A stretch of DNA of 64,000 nucleotides from Paramacrobiotus metropolitanus (taxonomy: Eukaryota; Tardigrada; Eutardigrada; Parachela; Macrobiotidae). The translations under genes and the position numbers were made by a program. The stretch covers positions 310,001-374,000 of the forward strand of contig NW_026570326.1 in NCBI RefSeq assembly GCF_019649055.1, given 5' to 3'. Below the pieces are notes generated by a model that was given only the letters and a program-made list of their open reading frames with translations, had not been told where the DNA came from and searched no databases. Positions 34,665 to 46,012 of this stretch are shown one piece after another. The stretch's first letter is position 1, and each line of letters begins with the position of its first letter.

Positions 34665-34852
34665 TCTCTGTGGTAACAGAAATGAAACTTGCAGAATGGG
34701 GTAAAGTCCGCTTTAATGGCTGGTTCCTATGATAATTACGCCCTATAATTACGTCCCTATGGTTTTACATGTGATTTGTTAACTAGGCTTTTCTTGCCCG
34801 GTGAATTATATCGGGATCCCACCCTAGACCCTATGCAAATTCTATGCCTAGG

Positions 34853-37440
34853 TCACTGATGGACACGCCGCTTTTTCTTGGACTTGGTTGAGGCCAAGGT
34901 GGCGGATTCGGTGGGACGAGGGCCATAGCGGTCCGGTGGGCTGTTTCTCATCCGGTACCGCTGCTGCGCTTCTGGCTCGTCAACTGTCTGTTCGAGCCAT
35001 CCTTCGCGTAGCATCTTCTTGACGACGTATCGTATGTCCTCGCTGAGATAGTACAACCCGGTCGGGCGACTAGGGGGATATTCATTCCCATCAATCAGCT
35101 GGGGATCGTACGTCGAAATTTGGACGTTATATCGTCCAAGGAGTTGGTTAGCCATTTCGCCTCTTGTCAGGCCCAAGGGATGTTGCGTGGTGGTTAGGAC
35201 CGCCAAGATGGCATTTCGCCATTCCCAGTAGCCTTGAGGCGCATTGTCACGTCTTTCCGGTGGGAACGTGTAAAACATCTGCATGTTAGGCAGATGGGTC
35301 CGGAGAATGGCTCCTTGTTCGTAGGCCATTCGTATATACTTCATCACCTTGGACTTGGTGACCGGTGGGCCATTCCATTTCTGGATAAGTTGGAAGGCCA
35401 GTCCTCCTGTTGCAAGGGTTGTACCCGTTTGGGACAACGCCTTTAAGGCTGCCTTAATATAGGCCCATGTCTCGTCCGTGTTGGAGATCCTCGGCTTCTT
35501 TGAAGGGTCTCCGCCGGGCCATTTTCTCGCCACTGTGGTTCTCGGTGGCGGCACATAGTCAATGCGCGGTTTGGCCGGGCATGGGTCGGGTAAAGTCCAA
35601 TGGATCTCACCGTCGTTTGATTCTGGTGAGGTGGAGTCTCGCACTCTGTCCCGTTCGGGCTGTGCACCACTACCACTTGGCTCAGCGTCTTCTACGCTGG
35701 CCTGACTTTCCCGATCGGCACCTTCTGCGCCACTTTGGTCTTGACCGGCGCCTTCTGCGCCGCCCTGGTCTTCCATGTCCTTATCACCGTTAGGTGGCTG
35801 GTTTTCATCACCGGGTGGAATGTTCATGTCATGGTCCGGTGGGATGTCCATGGTAAGTTTGCTAGGGCTCTGGTCATCATCCTCGTCTGAGTCGGACCTT
35901 TGGGATTCCATGGTTTGGTCCTGGTCCGGCTCCTCTTCTTGTTCCTCCTCTGAGTCCTCCGGTTTGGAGTCCTCAGAGTCCGATACGTCTTGCCCCAGTG
36001 GCGGGTATCCTTTGTCCCCGCCAAAACCCTTAGCCTTTGTGGCCGTAGCCTTTTTGGCTGTAGTCTTTCGACTCTTTGTTGATGTGGCTGATGGGGCTGG
36101 TGAGGGAGGTCTGGACTGGCCAGCTGCGTTTGGCAGTGACACAGTGTCCCTTGGCACGGACCGGATTCCGGCCTCGCGCCTTTCTTCTTCATCTTCTTGC
36201 CGTGCAGCCCTTTCTCTTCTTGTGACCGATGGTCGAGGAGGCTTTTCGGCCGGCAAGTTCTTTGGACCGGGCAGTTTGGCCACTTGGGAGATTAAGTAAG
36301 CCTCCTTGGCTCTGCCGGTCAGCTTGTCTTTCGGCGGTCCAACCGCTTTCTTTCGGTCCGGATCCCATCTTGTCTCAACGTCATGCGAGACATACAGAGA
36401 CCGTTGGGTCTTCTGTGGGATGAATCCCGGAATGGTGAAGCGTATTGGCTCCGCCCGGTGTGCGTTGGTTGTTTCCAGAGTTCCTTCTCTGACCAGCGCG
36501 ATTAATTCATCGGCCAAGCTGGTATTAAGCTTGTCCAGGTTCTCCTCTCCAAGGTAATAGAGAGCGTTGAGTGTCCTGGCGATGTCGGTCAGGTTGGAAC
36601 CTCTTGGATTATGCAGGTAAGCGATGGTCCTGCATATCTGATGGAAAGGGAGATCCCTGGTACGGGAAAGTCCTGCTGGCCGATGGGGCACATGCAATTC
36701 CATCATGCTGGTCCAATCGCGATGTGTGCGGGCCAAAAGCCCCATGTACAGGATGCGAGAGACCATCCGCCGCATAAAGGGTGCCGTAAGTACGCGGTCC
36801 GCCGGCGGTAGGCGAGATCTGAGGACGCAGACGAGGCATTGGTACATGTCTCGTCCTGTTGCGCGCCTCATGGCCCTGGCGGCTGCCACAGTTAACCGTA
36901 TATAGTGATCCGCTGGGATCTCTATGTGTGTGGCTTCCGGTCCAGGTTGGGGTAGCTCGGCCTCATCGTCCCAGGGCGAGGGGAGCGTCACTTCTTCTGA
37001 GGCTGGTTCTGCCCTGAAGTGTGGTTCATGCTCCTCGTCCCGTTGTGGGCGATTTGGTGTAGGCTCCGCTGATTTTTCTGGACTGTCCGATAGGACTTGG
37101 ACTTCTTCATCGCCTGACAGCCGTTTCTCCAGCTGGGCGATCTTGGCCTCTTTCTTTTTATCTTTGGCCGCTTGCTTCTTTTGGCGGTTTCTTTCGGCCT
37201 CTGGATTAGCCGTTGGCCGAGGTGTGGCCGCCTGACTTCCGCTCGGTTGAGGGGAATTTGGTCGAGTGGCTGGTTTGGCCCTCGGTTGTGAAGAAGTTGG
37301 ACGAGAGGGTGGTTTAGCCCTCTCTGGGTTCTTGGCTTTCCTTGGCTGCTTACTCCGGTGGGAGTTAGCTGAGTGGATAACGCCTATGCCAAGTGCAAAA
37401 TTTTCCAGTGTCCCTGTTGTGGGAAATGTTACTGGACGGC
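34853..37440 (-). CDS. Element ORF, about 860 aa, acidic linker between helical domains, unknown
   Basis: The 712-codon ORF has no ATG at 36991 (GTG there), and its frame stays open and coding-like upstream to about 37,440, so the true protein extends at least that far. Order: basic Pro/Lys-rich N-terminus with a coiled coil (AKIAQLEKRL), a helical domain (DHYIRLTVAAARAMRRATG...IALVREGTLE), a basic stretch, and a long acidic Ser/Glu/Asp linker. The C-terminal part has two segments that read like winged helices (TWAYIKAALKALSQTG...YIRMAYEQGAILRT and AILAVLTTTQHPLGLTRGEM...VVKKMLREGWLEQ), ending in a basic KSKKKRRVHQ tail resembling a nuclear localisation signal. DNA binding is a guess. A frame change near the A5 run at 37442-37446 links it to the ORF before it. 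Confidence 0.5.
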
Positions 37441-37706
37441 CAAAAAGGTATGTCGTCGATGCTGGCAGGCATGTCCGTCAGTGTTATCGGGACAGCGGCC
37501 GTTGGCCCTGTTGCGGACTGACTTTGGCTTGCCGATTCTTGTGTCGACGATGTGGCCTTCGGTGGCTCCTCCTGTTGGACCGGTTCTGGCTGTACAGCCA
37601 CAGGTCCGGACGGAGAAGTGTCCATTGGTTCTGAAGCTGAGGGTTGCTGTGTCCTTGGCGGTACCACGATCAGTGGGGCGCTTGACAACAGAGCTTCAGT
37701 CATCAT
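37365..37706 (-). CDS. Element ORF fragment, Pro/Ser/Gln-rich, bridging two long ORFs
   Basis: Its ATG overlaps the stop of the 816-codon ORF (ATGATGA arrangement), and its useful part runs to about 37,447, where the reading frame changes at a T5 (minus-strand) run into the next ORF. The composition is disordered (QPEPVQQEEPPKATSS). It is best seen as a linker of a broken or frame-shifted polyprotein, not as a separate gene. Confidence 0.4.
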   Translation of the reverse strand: MMTEALLSSAPLIVVPPRTQQPSASEPMDTSPSGPVAVQPEPVQQEEPPKATSSTQESASQSQSATGPTAAVPITLTDMPASIDDIPFWPSSNISHNRDTGKFCTWHRRYPLS

Positions 37707-40146
37707 TGGGTCTTGCCCCGGTGGGGGGAAAGGCCTTTTGGTTGCGGCGGGCCCGATAATCTTTTACCATGCGGTAAACTAATGGCGCGAGCATCTCGGA
37801 CAACATTTCGAATTCTTCCATGTTATTCTGCTCCTTCGCCTCCTGTCTCTTTGTGAGCAGGAATCGGTATCGCCGTCGCTCATTGCTGTCTGCATGGATA
37901 TATAAGTGTCTCTGCTCGGTAGGAGTGAGAGCACTCATAGGCATCAGAGCCGAGTCGGCTTCCGTTTCTTGGGCCGAGACAGCAGGGGTTGTCTGCACCG
38001 TTATGCTGGCCGATTCTGCGGCTATTGGTGCAGGAGTCCTGACCGTGACCGTTACTGGCTCAAGTGATGAACCTGCAGACACCGTAGGTGCTGCGATCCG
38101 TTCCACAGTAATGGTCATGGTCTGCTGCTGAGGAGGTGTGGTGTCCATCCTCTCTTTGGTTGGGGATTTGCCTGGCCGGCTCGGTGTGAACCTGGCAGGC
38201 GCCGGTTCGATGGCCGGCATACTGGGCATTCGCGCCGTAGTTGATGTGGCGCGTCCAGGAGAAGTCATTTTTGATGGAGATCGACTACGGCGTGGCGATT
38301 CCTTCGTTAAAGGTGGCCGGACCTGACTGGTCTCATATAACGCCCTTTGGACATTTTCGTCCAAGTCTTCTTCGATCTCTGACTCTTCGCTGGATGAGAC
38401 GCCCCAAAAGGCCGCTGGCATCTGAGGATGTTCATCCTCACTTTCTGCCGCTTCCGGTGGAAGTTCGTCTTCCACTGGCTGGCCTGGTCGAGGGCGCGGT
38501 TCAACTGTCCATGCCCTTGGGTTAATGTGTGGGCCACGGATATAGATGGCGTGCTCGATGATTTCGCTGGGCAGCTTGCGTTGGCGAAGGGCCTGGCTTT
38601 TGCTCCGCATGGCCATCAGTCTTCTGATGAGGATTGTCCGCTCTTGGACCATCAATTGACAACCTCGGTTGATGCGGTCAATTTCACGGTCCGTCAATGT
38701 GGGATCGCCGGCACGAATTCGCTGGCGCATGTCCTCCTCAGTCAGGTTTAAGCGAAGATCAACTTCTATGATCTCGCTAACAGCCCGGTTATGCGGGTCA
38801 TCCCATGACTCTGTCTGAGCCAATCGTATACGATGCCTCGTTGGAGGTTCATCCCGCAATGGCTGGATTGTTCCTGATGGGATCTTTGGTGCTTCCGGTG
38901 GTGAAAGCACATGTCCCTGTCCAGGAAAGTTCTTCGGCGGCGACTTTTTCTTCTTGGTCGTTAGGCCACGAAGTGTCAAAGTCGGTGGTTCCGCCTTCTT
39001 TGGTTTAAGTATGGACGGGCCAGGCCTGGTAGGGCCGGGAACGTCTAAGTCCGTTGGCGGGCCACTCCACGCTGGTAGAGTGGGCCTGGTTGGACGAGTC
39101 AGTTCCAGGTTCTCTCTTGGTCCTCTCCAAGGTGGGAGTGACCGTTGTGAAGGAGGCTCTTCTGCTTCAGGAGGAGTCCTCTTCTTCTTTTTGAACCTGG
39201 GCGATTGTGGGCCGCTCGTTGTGGCAGGAGTGGCTGGTTCTGGCCGTCCTCCTGTGGATTTCCTGTCCGTTGGTCGGACAATGAGCGTGCCACCAGATGT
39301 GTCGCCTTCAATTGGCTTCAGTGTGGGCCGTGATGACGCCGTTGGCGCATCGACAGCCATTGGACTTGTCGGTTCACCAGCAGGTTGGACTGGTGTCGAC
39401 TCTAGTTCAGTCGGCTTTTCCGAGGAAAGCTCAAGAGTATTATCGGGCAGGCTCACGTCCATTTCGACGTCCTGCGGTGGGACTTCTGTACTACTATCCG
39501 CTTTAGCGGGTGTGGCAGTGTCCACTGGTTGGCTTGATGTTGGACCAGGCACCGTTAGGGCCTGGGCCAACTCGGTTGGAATTGGCTGTCCAACTGATGG
39601 TGGGGCGACCGGTTCGTATGTTAGGGCCAAAGGTGCTGGCGCCGGTACTGGTGATGGTCGCCATTCATTCACTGGATCGAAGTCACTGTGGCGTGCCGTT
39701 GTTGACGGGCCAGGTCGGTGGACCTTCCAGTAATCTTCGATGAATGTACGGATCCATCTTATGGTGTGGTCGACAACAACTAACGAGTCGCCGGTAGGCA
39801 TCGTGTTGTTCGGTGTAAGTTCCCTGAGCAAAGCTACCCGTTGGGATAAGCTTTGTTGCTGTTGGGTCAGCCTGACCGTTTCTGGGTCACGCGGATTAAG
39901 TTCTCTTATTCTGTTGAACAGGCCATAAACATCTTCGGCATCTTGTATCAAGTGCCTTTGGCTCAGTATTTGAGGTGCTGTCATGATAACAGGACCGGTG
40001 TCAGCATCGCGCAACCGTTGGTCCGCTGCTGCTTGGTCTTCGTCCCATTGTTGGCGTATAGTACGCTGGGGCGGTTGATTGGTTCGAGGGGCCGGTTGAT
40101 TGGCTCGAGGGGCCGGTTGATTGGCGTTATCCGGCTGGTTTAACAC
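37696..40146 (-). CDS. Element ORF, 816 aa, proline-rich, unknown
   Basis: This long intact ORF opens with near-repeats of NQPAPR. It then has a Gln-rich helical segment (QQQQSLSQRVALLRELTP; VVVDHTIRWIRTFIEDYWKV), a very long Pro/Thr/Ser-rich disordered region with KKKKR and KPKK patches, a helical basic block (EIIEVDLRLNLTEEDMRQRI...LIRRLMAMRSKSQALRQRKL), and a charged helical C-terminus (ERRRYRFLLTKRQEAKEQ). No catalytic motif, signal peptide or membrane segment is present. The first codon is GTG overlapping the stop of the previous ORF by a few bases, so it may be read as one polyprotein by a frame change rather than initiated anew. The family is unknown. Confidence 0.5.
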   Translation of the reverse strand: MLNQPDNANQPAPRANQPAPRTNQPPQRTIRQQWDEDQAAADQRLRDADTGPVIMTAPQILSQRHLIQDAEDVYGLFNRIRELNPRDPETVRLTQQQQSLSQRVALLRELTPNNTMPTGDSLVVVDHTIRWIRTFIEDYWKVHRPGPSTTARHSDFDPVNEWRPSPVPAPAPLALTYEPVAPPSVGQPIPTELAQALTVPGPTSSQPVDTATPAKADSSTEVPPQDVEMDVSLPDNTLELSSEKPTELESTPVQPAGEPTSPMAVDAPTASSRPTLKPIEGDTSGGTLIVRPTDRKSTGGRPEPATPATTSGPQSPRFKKKKRTPPEAEEPPSQRSLPPWRGPRENLELTRPTRPTLPAWSGPPTDLDVPGPTRPGPSILKPKKAEPPTLTLRGLTTKKKKSPPKNFPGQGHVLSPPEAPKIPSGTIQPLRDEPPTRHRIRLAQTESWDDPHNRAVSEIIEVDLRLNLTEEDMRQRIRAGDPTLTDREIDRINRGCQLMVQERTILIRRLMAMRSKSQALRQRKLPSEIIEHAIYIRGPHINPRAWTVEPRPRPGQPVEDELPPEAAESEDEHPQMPAAFWGVSSSEESEIEEDLDENVQRALYETSQVRPPLTKESPRRSRSPSKMTSPGRATSTTARMPSMPAIEPAPARFTPSRPGKSPTKERMDTTPPQQQTMTITVERIAAPTVSAGSSLEPVTVTVRTPAPIAAESASITVQTTPAVSAQETEADSALMPMSALTPTEQRHLYIHADSNERRRYRFLLTKRQEAKEQNNMEEFEMLSEMLAPLVYRMVKDYRARRNQKAFPPTGARPNDD

Positions 40147-41224
40147 GGAAAGTCGTCCGTGTAAGCCGGTCTAAATGGTGTGACGATGGCCCTTCCAATG
40201 AGTGCCAACCTTTCCGCAGTTTCTGGTGGCGGCGCCAGTGAGGCTGGTCTAGGTTGGACCTGTCGTTCTGGCGCGACCAAATGGTCGGGTGGGGCCATTA
40301 GCCCTGGTACTGGGGTTGGATCTGGCATGTCGAACCATTCGATGTCGCTGTCGGTTTCTGTACCCGACGGGCTGGCTGGTCGACTAAGTGCCGGTCCGGC
40401 CGCAAATCGTTCGGCCGAGATCCTCATAATTCTCGTGACGCGCATCCTCAATTCTTCCGCCGGTTGGCGTGTTGAAGATTGCGTTGGCGTCAGGAGTCCA
40501 GTTTGTCCGACGCGTGTTGGCTGCCCCGGTCGAGGTTTGGGCAACACGCGCTTAAGTGCTTCGTCAATCAGGCCAAGCTGGTACTGCCGGTTACGGAAGT
40601 CGCGCAGTGCTGGCGCGTCATTGGCCGTGTTTAATGGCTTGTCCATAAAAAAAAAAACAGCATGGCCCGTCGGATCCTGATTATGTATTCCAGGACGCGT
40701 TGGAATTCTAAGTCCAGCGCGACTTTTCTCCGTATGGTTGCGATATCGGTGCCTTTTAGGCCACTGATGGCTTTGCGGATTGCCTCCTCTAGGAGTTCCG
40801 CCGCGTGAAGTTCGCGTTCCAGAGGCGGTATGTCTGGATAAGCCCTCAGGTCGTACGGAGAAGACGCTGGTTCGCGTGGTTCCAGTCCAGTGGCCGTTAA
40901 CATTGCCTCGTCGGTAGACGTAGGCTGAGCCACTGGTGGTGCGGGCGATCCCCGTCGTAGTGGTAACTACGACTGTTGGGTTCAATGGGGGCGGTGGGGC
41001 TGATGGTGCTGGTGGCGGACGCGTTGGTGCTGCGGATCCTTCGGTCCTCAGCTGGCTTTCCGTCCGATATTGTTCCAGCTGGTCCCTCAGCCTGCGAGAT
41101 GCCGCCAGCAATGCCTGACCGGTTTTGTCATGCAAAGGGAATATCTCGTTCTGAGCCTGGCGGGTCGCAATTTCCTCGCTAAGTTCATGTGCGAGTCGCC
41201 GGAATTCATCTTGGTTGAGAATGG
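40140..41224 (-). CDS. Element ORF region (331-aa frame plus shifted middle part), unknown
   Basis: The frame is open upstream of its nominal start, to about 41,224, with helical content (FRRLAHELSEEIATRQ; LLAASRRLRDQLEQYRTESQ). Between about 40,935 and 40,650 the coding-like signal moves to another frame (ELHAAELLEEAIRKAISG; VALDLEFQRVLEYIIRIRRA) and returns at a run of 11 A (40647-40657 on the plus strand). The C-terminal part ends with a Pro-rich acidic tail. The two frame changes compensate each other, which fits two indels or a slippery run. No family was recognised. Confidence 0.42.
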
Positions 41225-42181
41225 CTGTGCCGCTGGTTCCACTTCGGCTAGGCCAAGTTGGGCCGCCAATTCTGGTGGAACTTCTTCTGGCCGGTTGTAG
41301 ACCGTTAATCGTCCGTCCACGAATACCCGTAATGGGTAATCCTTAGCCCGTCGGGCCGTGATATTGCCCGGCTGGGGTTTCCGGCGGCGCTGGAGTTCCG
41401 TACGCCTCCGGTCCTGCTCGTGGAGGTTCAATGGATAGATCAGACGGCGCCTGGCCCGTAGGGTCAGGTTGTGCCACGCTGAAGGTGGGCTATACGGCGG
41501 TTGGCCGTATGCTCCATATCCGCCATAAGGCGGTGGATATCCATAAGGTCCTGGCGGATACATCCACGGTGGTGGGTATCGCCATTGGTTTGGATCTGGC
41601 TGCGGCTGGTTTGAAGGTCCAGGCGCAGGATATGGTGGATATCCATAATGAGGGTTGTATAGCGGCGGAGTAATCTGTGGCCGCGGTCCAGTATGGACCG
41701 GCGTAGTCGTGACCGTTGGCCCGACTGCCGCAGTTGTAAAAACCGGCTGATTTGCCGAAGTGGTCGGTAGGCCACCATACAAGATTGGTTGAGGTGGGCC
41801 AGTACGGCCGTGAGGATAACGACGGACCGTTTGGCCCGACGTAGAGCTTGGCTGGCTGCCAGCTACTGCTGCGTTCACCAAGAGTCCAGTGACATCAGAG
41901 CGTGTCCCTGGCGGCCAAAGTTGTGGCGGAATGGCTCGAGGTGGCAGAGGCTGGTCCCGCGGTAGCGGTGTGTCGGCCCGGGGATTTGGGCCAACTGACA
42001 TAGTCGCCAGCTGCTCAGCAGTTAAGTTAGCTCTGATATTGGGTACCTGGACACTCGGAGGCCGGTTAGACGACCGAGTGGAGGATCCGCCCGACCGGGA
42101 TTCCGGTCGTGAATATGGGTGTGTGCGGTTACTTCGGTCGGAGTCATCAGAACGATCAGTGCGGCGGCGGCGTCCTTCCAT
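41220..42181 (-). CDS. Element ORF, first after integrase, Pro/Tyr/Gly-rich, unknown
   Basis: The best start is ATG 42179-42181 (MEGRRRRTDRSDD), giving a basic Arg/Ser-rich head. A Pro/Tyr/Gly stretch follows (NPHYGYPPYPAPGPS, WMYPPGPYGYPPPYGGYGAY), like low-complexity regions that drive condensation or self-assembly, and then a basic block (LRARRRLIYPLNL). The coding-like frame changes near 41,220 into the next ORF. It follows the integrase stop by about 250 bases. Confidence 0.45.
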
Positions 42182-42434
42182 CGTTGAATGGGGCGCTGTC
42201 ACGAGATGAATCACGCGGTGTTAGACTCCTACCTACTTACTTAGTTTAACGTACGGCTAGCTACTTCTAAGCTACCACAACGAATATCCGTTATTGGACC
42301 AGATTAAGCTATTTTTAAGCTACTGGTCTTAGGTTAAGTTAGTTAGTTTTAGGTTAGTTTCGGTAGCAGATCACGGAGACGATCGTAAGATTTTATGGTT
42401 AGTTAGACTAATTCTAAGTCCACTATGTCAGATA

Positions 42435-44640
42435 TTATTTAAGGTCATTCTGTCCAGCCTTATCAACCGTCTTGTCCAGTACATCCGGTGGGACTGTACT
42501 GGACTTGTCCGATACGTCCGGTAGGACCGTATTGGACTTCTGCTTTTTGCCCTTTGAGACTTTCTCAGATTTTTCCCGTCCTGTGGTTATGCGGGTGAGC
42601 AAGTCTTTATCCGCCTCGTCTTCAGCAACTACGTCCTCTTCTAGGACTTGCTGCGCCGTAAGGGTTGCCTTAGGCTTTTTAGGCGTCTTTGGTCTTTTGG
42701 GCTTTTCCTTAGGCGCCGGGGCCACTTTTGGCTCCTCGGTCACCGCTGGCTTGTCCGTAGCGGATGTCCTTTTTTCTGGTTCCGCCGGGGCCAAAGTCGG
42801 GTCAATGACGGCTAACGGCTGGTTTTGAAGTTTTTGAAGCGCCGGTGTCTCGAAATCCGGTTTGGCCTTTCGAGGTCGGCCTGGGCCACGTTTTATTGGT
42901 GGCTCTTGGTCTGATGTCTTTGGGTCAGATGGGCCATAGCCGGGGATTTGCAAAGTCTTTTGCTGCTCCGCCACAAGTTTCTTGGACGGGCCCTTTCCAG
43001 GCTTCTGCTTCCTCAGCAGCTCCTCCGGTTTGGTTTCGGGAGGAGCTGCCGGGGAAGCTGCATCCTTGCTTTTTCCCGGCTCTGTCTTGGTAGTGCACCT
43101 TCCTGACTCTGTACCTTCCGGTTCGGCGTCGCCGCCCTTCTTTTTAGTTGAGCGTGTGATTCTGCGAGTTGGGCCGTCCGGATTAAGGTATGGCTTTAGG
43201 CGATCGACACATACGGTGTGTTCTACACCGGTGTCCCGCTCTCGGATCCAATAAGTATTCGGCTTGGGTATGCCGATGACGATGTAGACGCCTTCGAACT
43301 TGTTTGGGTTGGTCGGGTCGTCTATCATATTCTTCAGGGTGACCAGGTCCCGCTTTTTGAACTCGGCCTGCGACTTCTTTTTATTGTAGATGGCCGCGTC
43401 CCTGAGGAATCCTTCTTCGATCCGCGTTTTCGCGATTTCATGCGCCCGGTTCAGGCGCTGCTGCATCCTCTTGACATAACGTTCGTTAGTCGTAAATGTT
43501 TCTGGGACGTTGGTCCCAGCGAGGACGTCTTGTGGTATGGTCATTTCTCGTCCATACAGCATGTGGTATGGCGAGAATCCGGTGGTTGCGTGAACGGCAC
43601 GGTTCATGCCGGAAATCACGTAAGGTAGGGCCCGGTGCCAACGATGTTCGTCGCCGGCGCCGCCAAAGTTTCGAATTCCGTCCCAGATCGTTTGCATCTG
43701 GCGTTCGACTTGGCCTTGGCCCTCTGGATGATATGCGGATCCGAAGGTCTGCTTGATGCCGAAGATTTTCGCCACTTTGGCGAAGGATTTTGCCGTAAAA
43801 TGCGTGCCCCGATCGGAGTGCATTGTGTGTGGCATGCCGTATTTTAATACGACTTCTTCGACAAAGAACTTCTCGAATTCCTTGGCCGAGTTTGTTTTGG
43901 TCGGCCTGGCTATGGTGAATTTCGTCATTTGGTCGACCACCACAGCAATGTACCGGTACTTCTTGGTTTGAGTCACCGGTAAGGGTCCTTTGAAGTCAGC
44001 AAAGACGCGGTACCAAGGCGCAACAGCTTCGGTCGGCTGCAGCTTACCGTAGGTAGCTCGCCGCGGTACTTTGCCAAAGATGCACGTCTGACATCGATCG
44101 ATGTAGTCGTGTATATCGCAGCTCATGCGGTCCCAATAGTACCGGAGTTTGGCTGCTTCAATGGTCTTGCGGTATCCAAAATGGTTCCCTGTTTTTCCAT
44201 CATGGAGGGACTGGATAATGTTTTTCCGCATAAATAGAGGGACAACGAATCTCCTTTCGAGTTTCGCATTGATTTCGGTGAGTCGGCAGAGCACACCTTT
44301 GTCCATCTGATAATATTCAGGTAATTTGGACCTCTTGTCCATTTCGCTTTGTTGTTCCAACTCGTGGATTTTCTTAGCCAGAGTTGCATCACGGTGCTGC
44401 ATCCGTCGCAGTTCTTGCGCGGTGCGGTCCGTGACTTTTTCTGGACACGGTGGGACCTCGGGCTCTGGCTCTCCCGGTGTGGGTGCCAGTACATTGATGA
44501 CCCGTATGTCCGCCGTGCTGAATTCGTTCCAGTCACTGATTGCGTTACAATCAGGAAGGAGAGGCTTGTCCCATTCGGTGCGGGGTCCTCGTCCGTGACT
44601 TGCAGCCTGCGCACCTTTATGATGCGTGCTGGGATCTCGT
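42435..44640 (-). CDS. Integrase (pol C-terminal part)
   Basis: The 655-codon ORF holds a complete Ty3/Gypsy integrase, which joins element cDNA to host DNA in the nucleus. The HHCC zinc domain uses H67, H74, C104 and C107. The catalytic triad is D136 (FADFKGP), D197 (HSDRGTHF) and E233 (QGQVERQ), a D-D-35-E spacing. Near residue 370 a beta-rich GPY/F-like module (KFEGVYIVIG...VCVDRLKPYLN) ends the conserved part. The last 250 residues are a Pro/Lys-rich basic extension, unusual in length. No chromodomain is seen. The frame is open upstream of its first ATG to about 44,640 and reads as the RT-RNase H to integrase linker, so the protein is made as part of Pol, not from this ATG. Confidence 0.92.
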
Positions 44641-46012
44641 CCTTATAGTCCTCGAAATTAGGGACTTGGTCCAACTCTTCATGTGGACCTTTGTCATCGT
44701 CCCGTTCGAGTGGCCATCTGGACAATGCATCAGCATTGTCACAAAATGTGACAGGTTTGTACTCGATAGTGATGTCCCGTCCCTGTAAGGCGAGGGCCCA
44801 TCGAGTAAGACGAGGATTGATGCCGGGCCGGTTAGACTCGCATCTAAGCAGGTTCGTTAGGGCTCTATGGTCCGTCCTTACTGTGAAAGGTCCGTGGTCA
44901 ATGTAGTGCTTGAACTTTTGGACGGCCCATACTACGGCTAAGCATTCCCATTCGGTCACGCCGTAGTTTTTCTCAGCGCCATGTAGGACACGACTTGCGT
45001 AGGCGATTGGCCTCGAGTTCTGGCTGAGTATGGCTCGGATGCCAGCGCCACTTGCATCACATTCGATGGTGGTCTGTTTGGTCGCATCGAATTTAGCCAA
45101 TATTGGGGCTTCCGTTAGGGCCTTTTTGATTTCATTGAACTCGGCGGTGTGGGCGTCAGTCCAGTCGTTCTTGACTGAACTTTCCTTTCGCAGGAGTTCG
45201 TACATTTTGGAAGTTTTCTGGGCGTAGCCCTGAATGAACTTCCGGTAATAGTTGGCGAGTCCAAGGAACGAGCGAAGTTGACGCTTGGTCTTGGGCGGTA
45301 GTTTCTCGGCGATGGCCGCTACCTTCTCGGGATCAGTATGGACACCGTCCTTGCTGAGGATGTGTCCAAGGAATTGGAGTTTTTCCATTCCGAATTCGCA
45401 CTTCGACGGTTTTATCGTGAATCCGGCGTCTCTGAGGCAAAGGAGCGTATTTCTGAACGCCTTCCTAAATTCCTCGAATGTCTTGCCGAAGAATATCACG
45501 TCGTCGATGTATGCGAAGACGCCGCCTTGTTTGCGGGCCGGCGCCATAATCTTGTCCATTGTCATTTGGAATGTGGCTGGCCCATTGCAGACGCCAAACG
45601 GCATTCGTTTGAACCGGAACATCCCTTCTGGAGTCACGAAGGTAGTGTAGTCCATGGACGCTGGGTCCATAGGAATTTGCCAGAATCCGGACTGACAATC
45701 TACCTTGCCGTAATAGGCGTTGCCTGCACATTGATCCAGGAGTTCGTCTGGATTGGGCAATGGATAATTATTCTTTTTGGTCACCGAGTTCAGCTTTATG
45801 TAGTTTATGCAGAACCTGGTGCCCATGGTCCCGTCGCCGTTTTTCTTTGAAGCGAGGACCACTGGGAAACTCCACGCTGCCATGGACGGTTCAATGACGC
45901 CTTGGTCCAACATTTCTTGGACGTGCTTATTTATGAACTCTCGTCCCTTCCAACTCGTTCGGGTTGGGTTCATTTTGATTGGTGCAGCGTCGCCAACTTC
46001 TATGACGTGGGG
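44570..46012 (-). CDS. Reverse transcriptase-RNase H (pol middle part)
   Basis: In the 616-codon ORF (ATG 45971-45973) the RT palm has D92 (VDCQSGFWQI) and the YIDD box at residues 155-158, with FRFKRMPFGVCNGPATFQ and LQFLGHILSKDG motifs. RNase H follows with D306 (TIECDASG), a Glu in TEWECLAVVWA, and D368 (VRTDHRAL), then NADALSR. The frame upstream of the ATG (HVIEVGDAAPIK) is also RT, back to about 46,012, where it meets the protease frame. At the other end, past about 44,585, this frame degenerates and the integrase frame takes over; the remaining 150 codons are a shadow. Both junctions lie on G4 runs (46009-46012, 44582-44585). Confidence 0.93.

Noticed and set aside
38954-39733. 259-codon plus-strand ORF inside the element
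   Set aside because: It is antisense to the 816-aa cargo ORF and has a composition mirrored from it.
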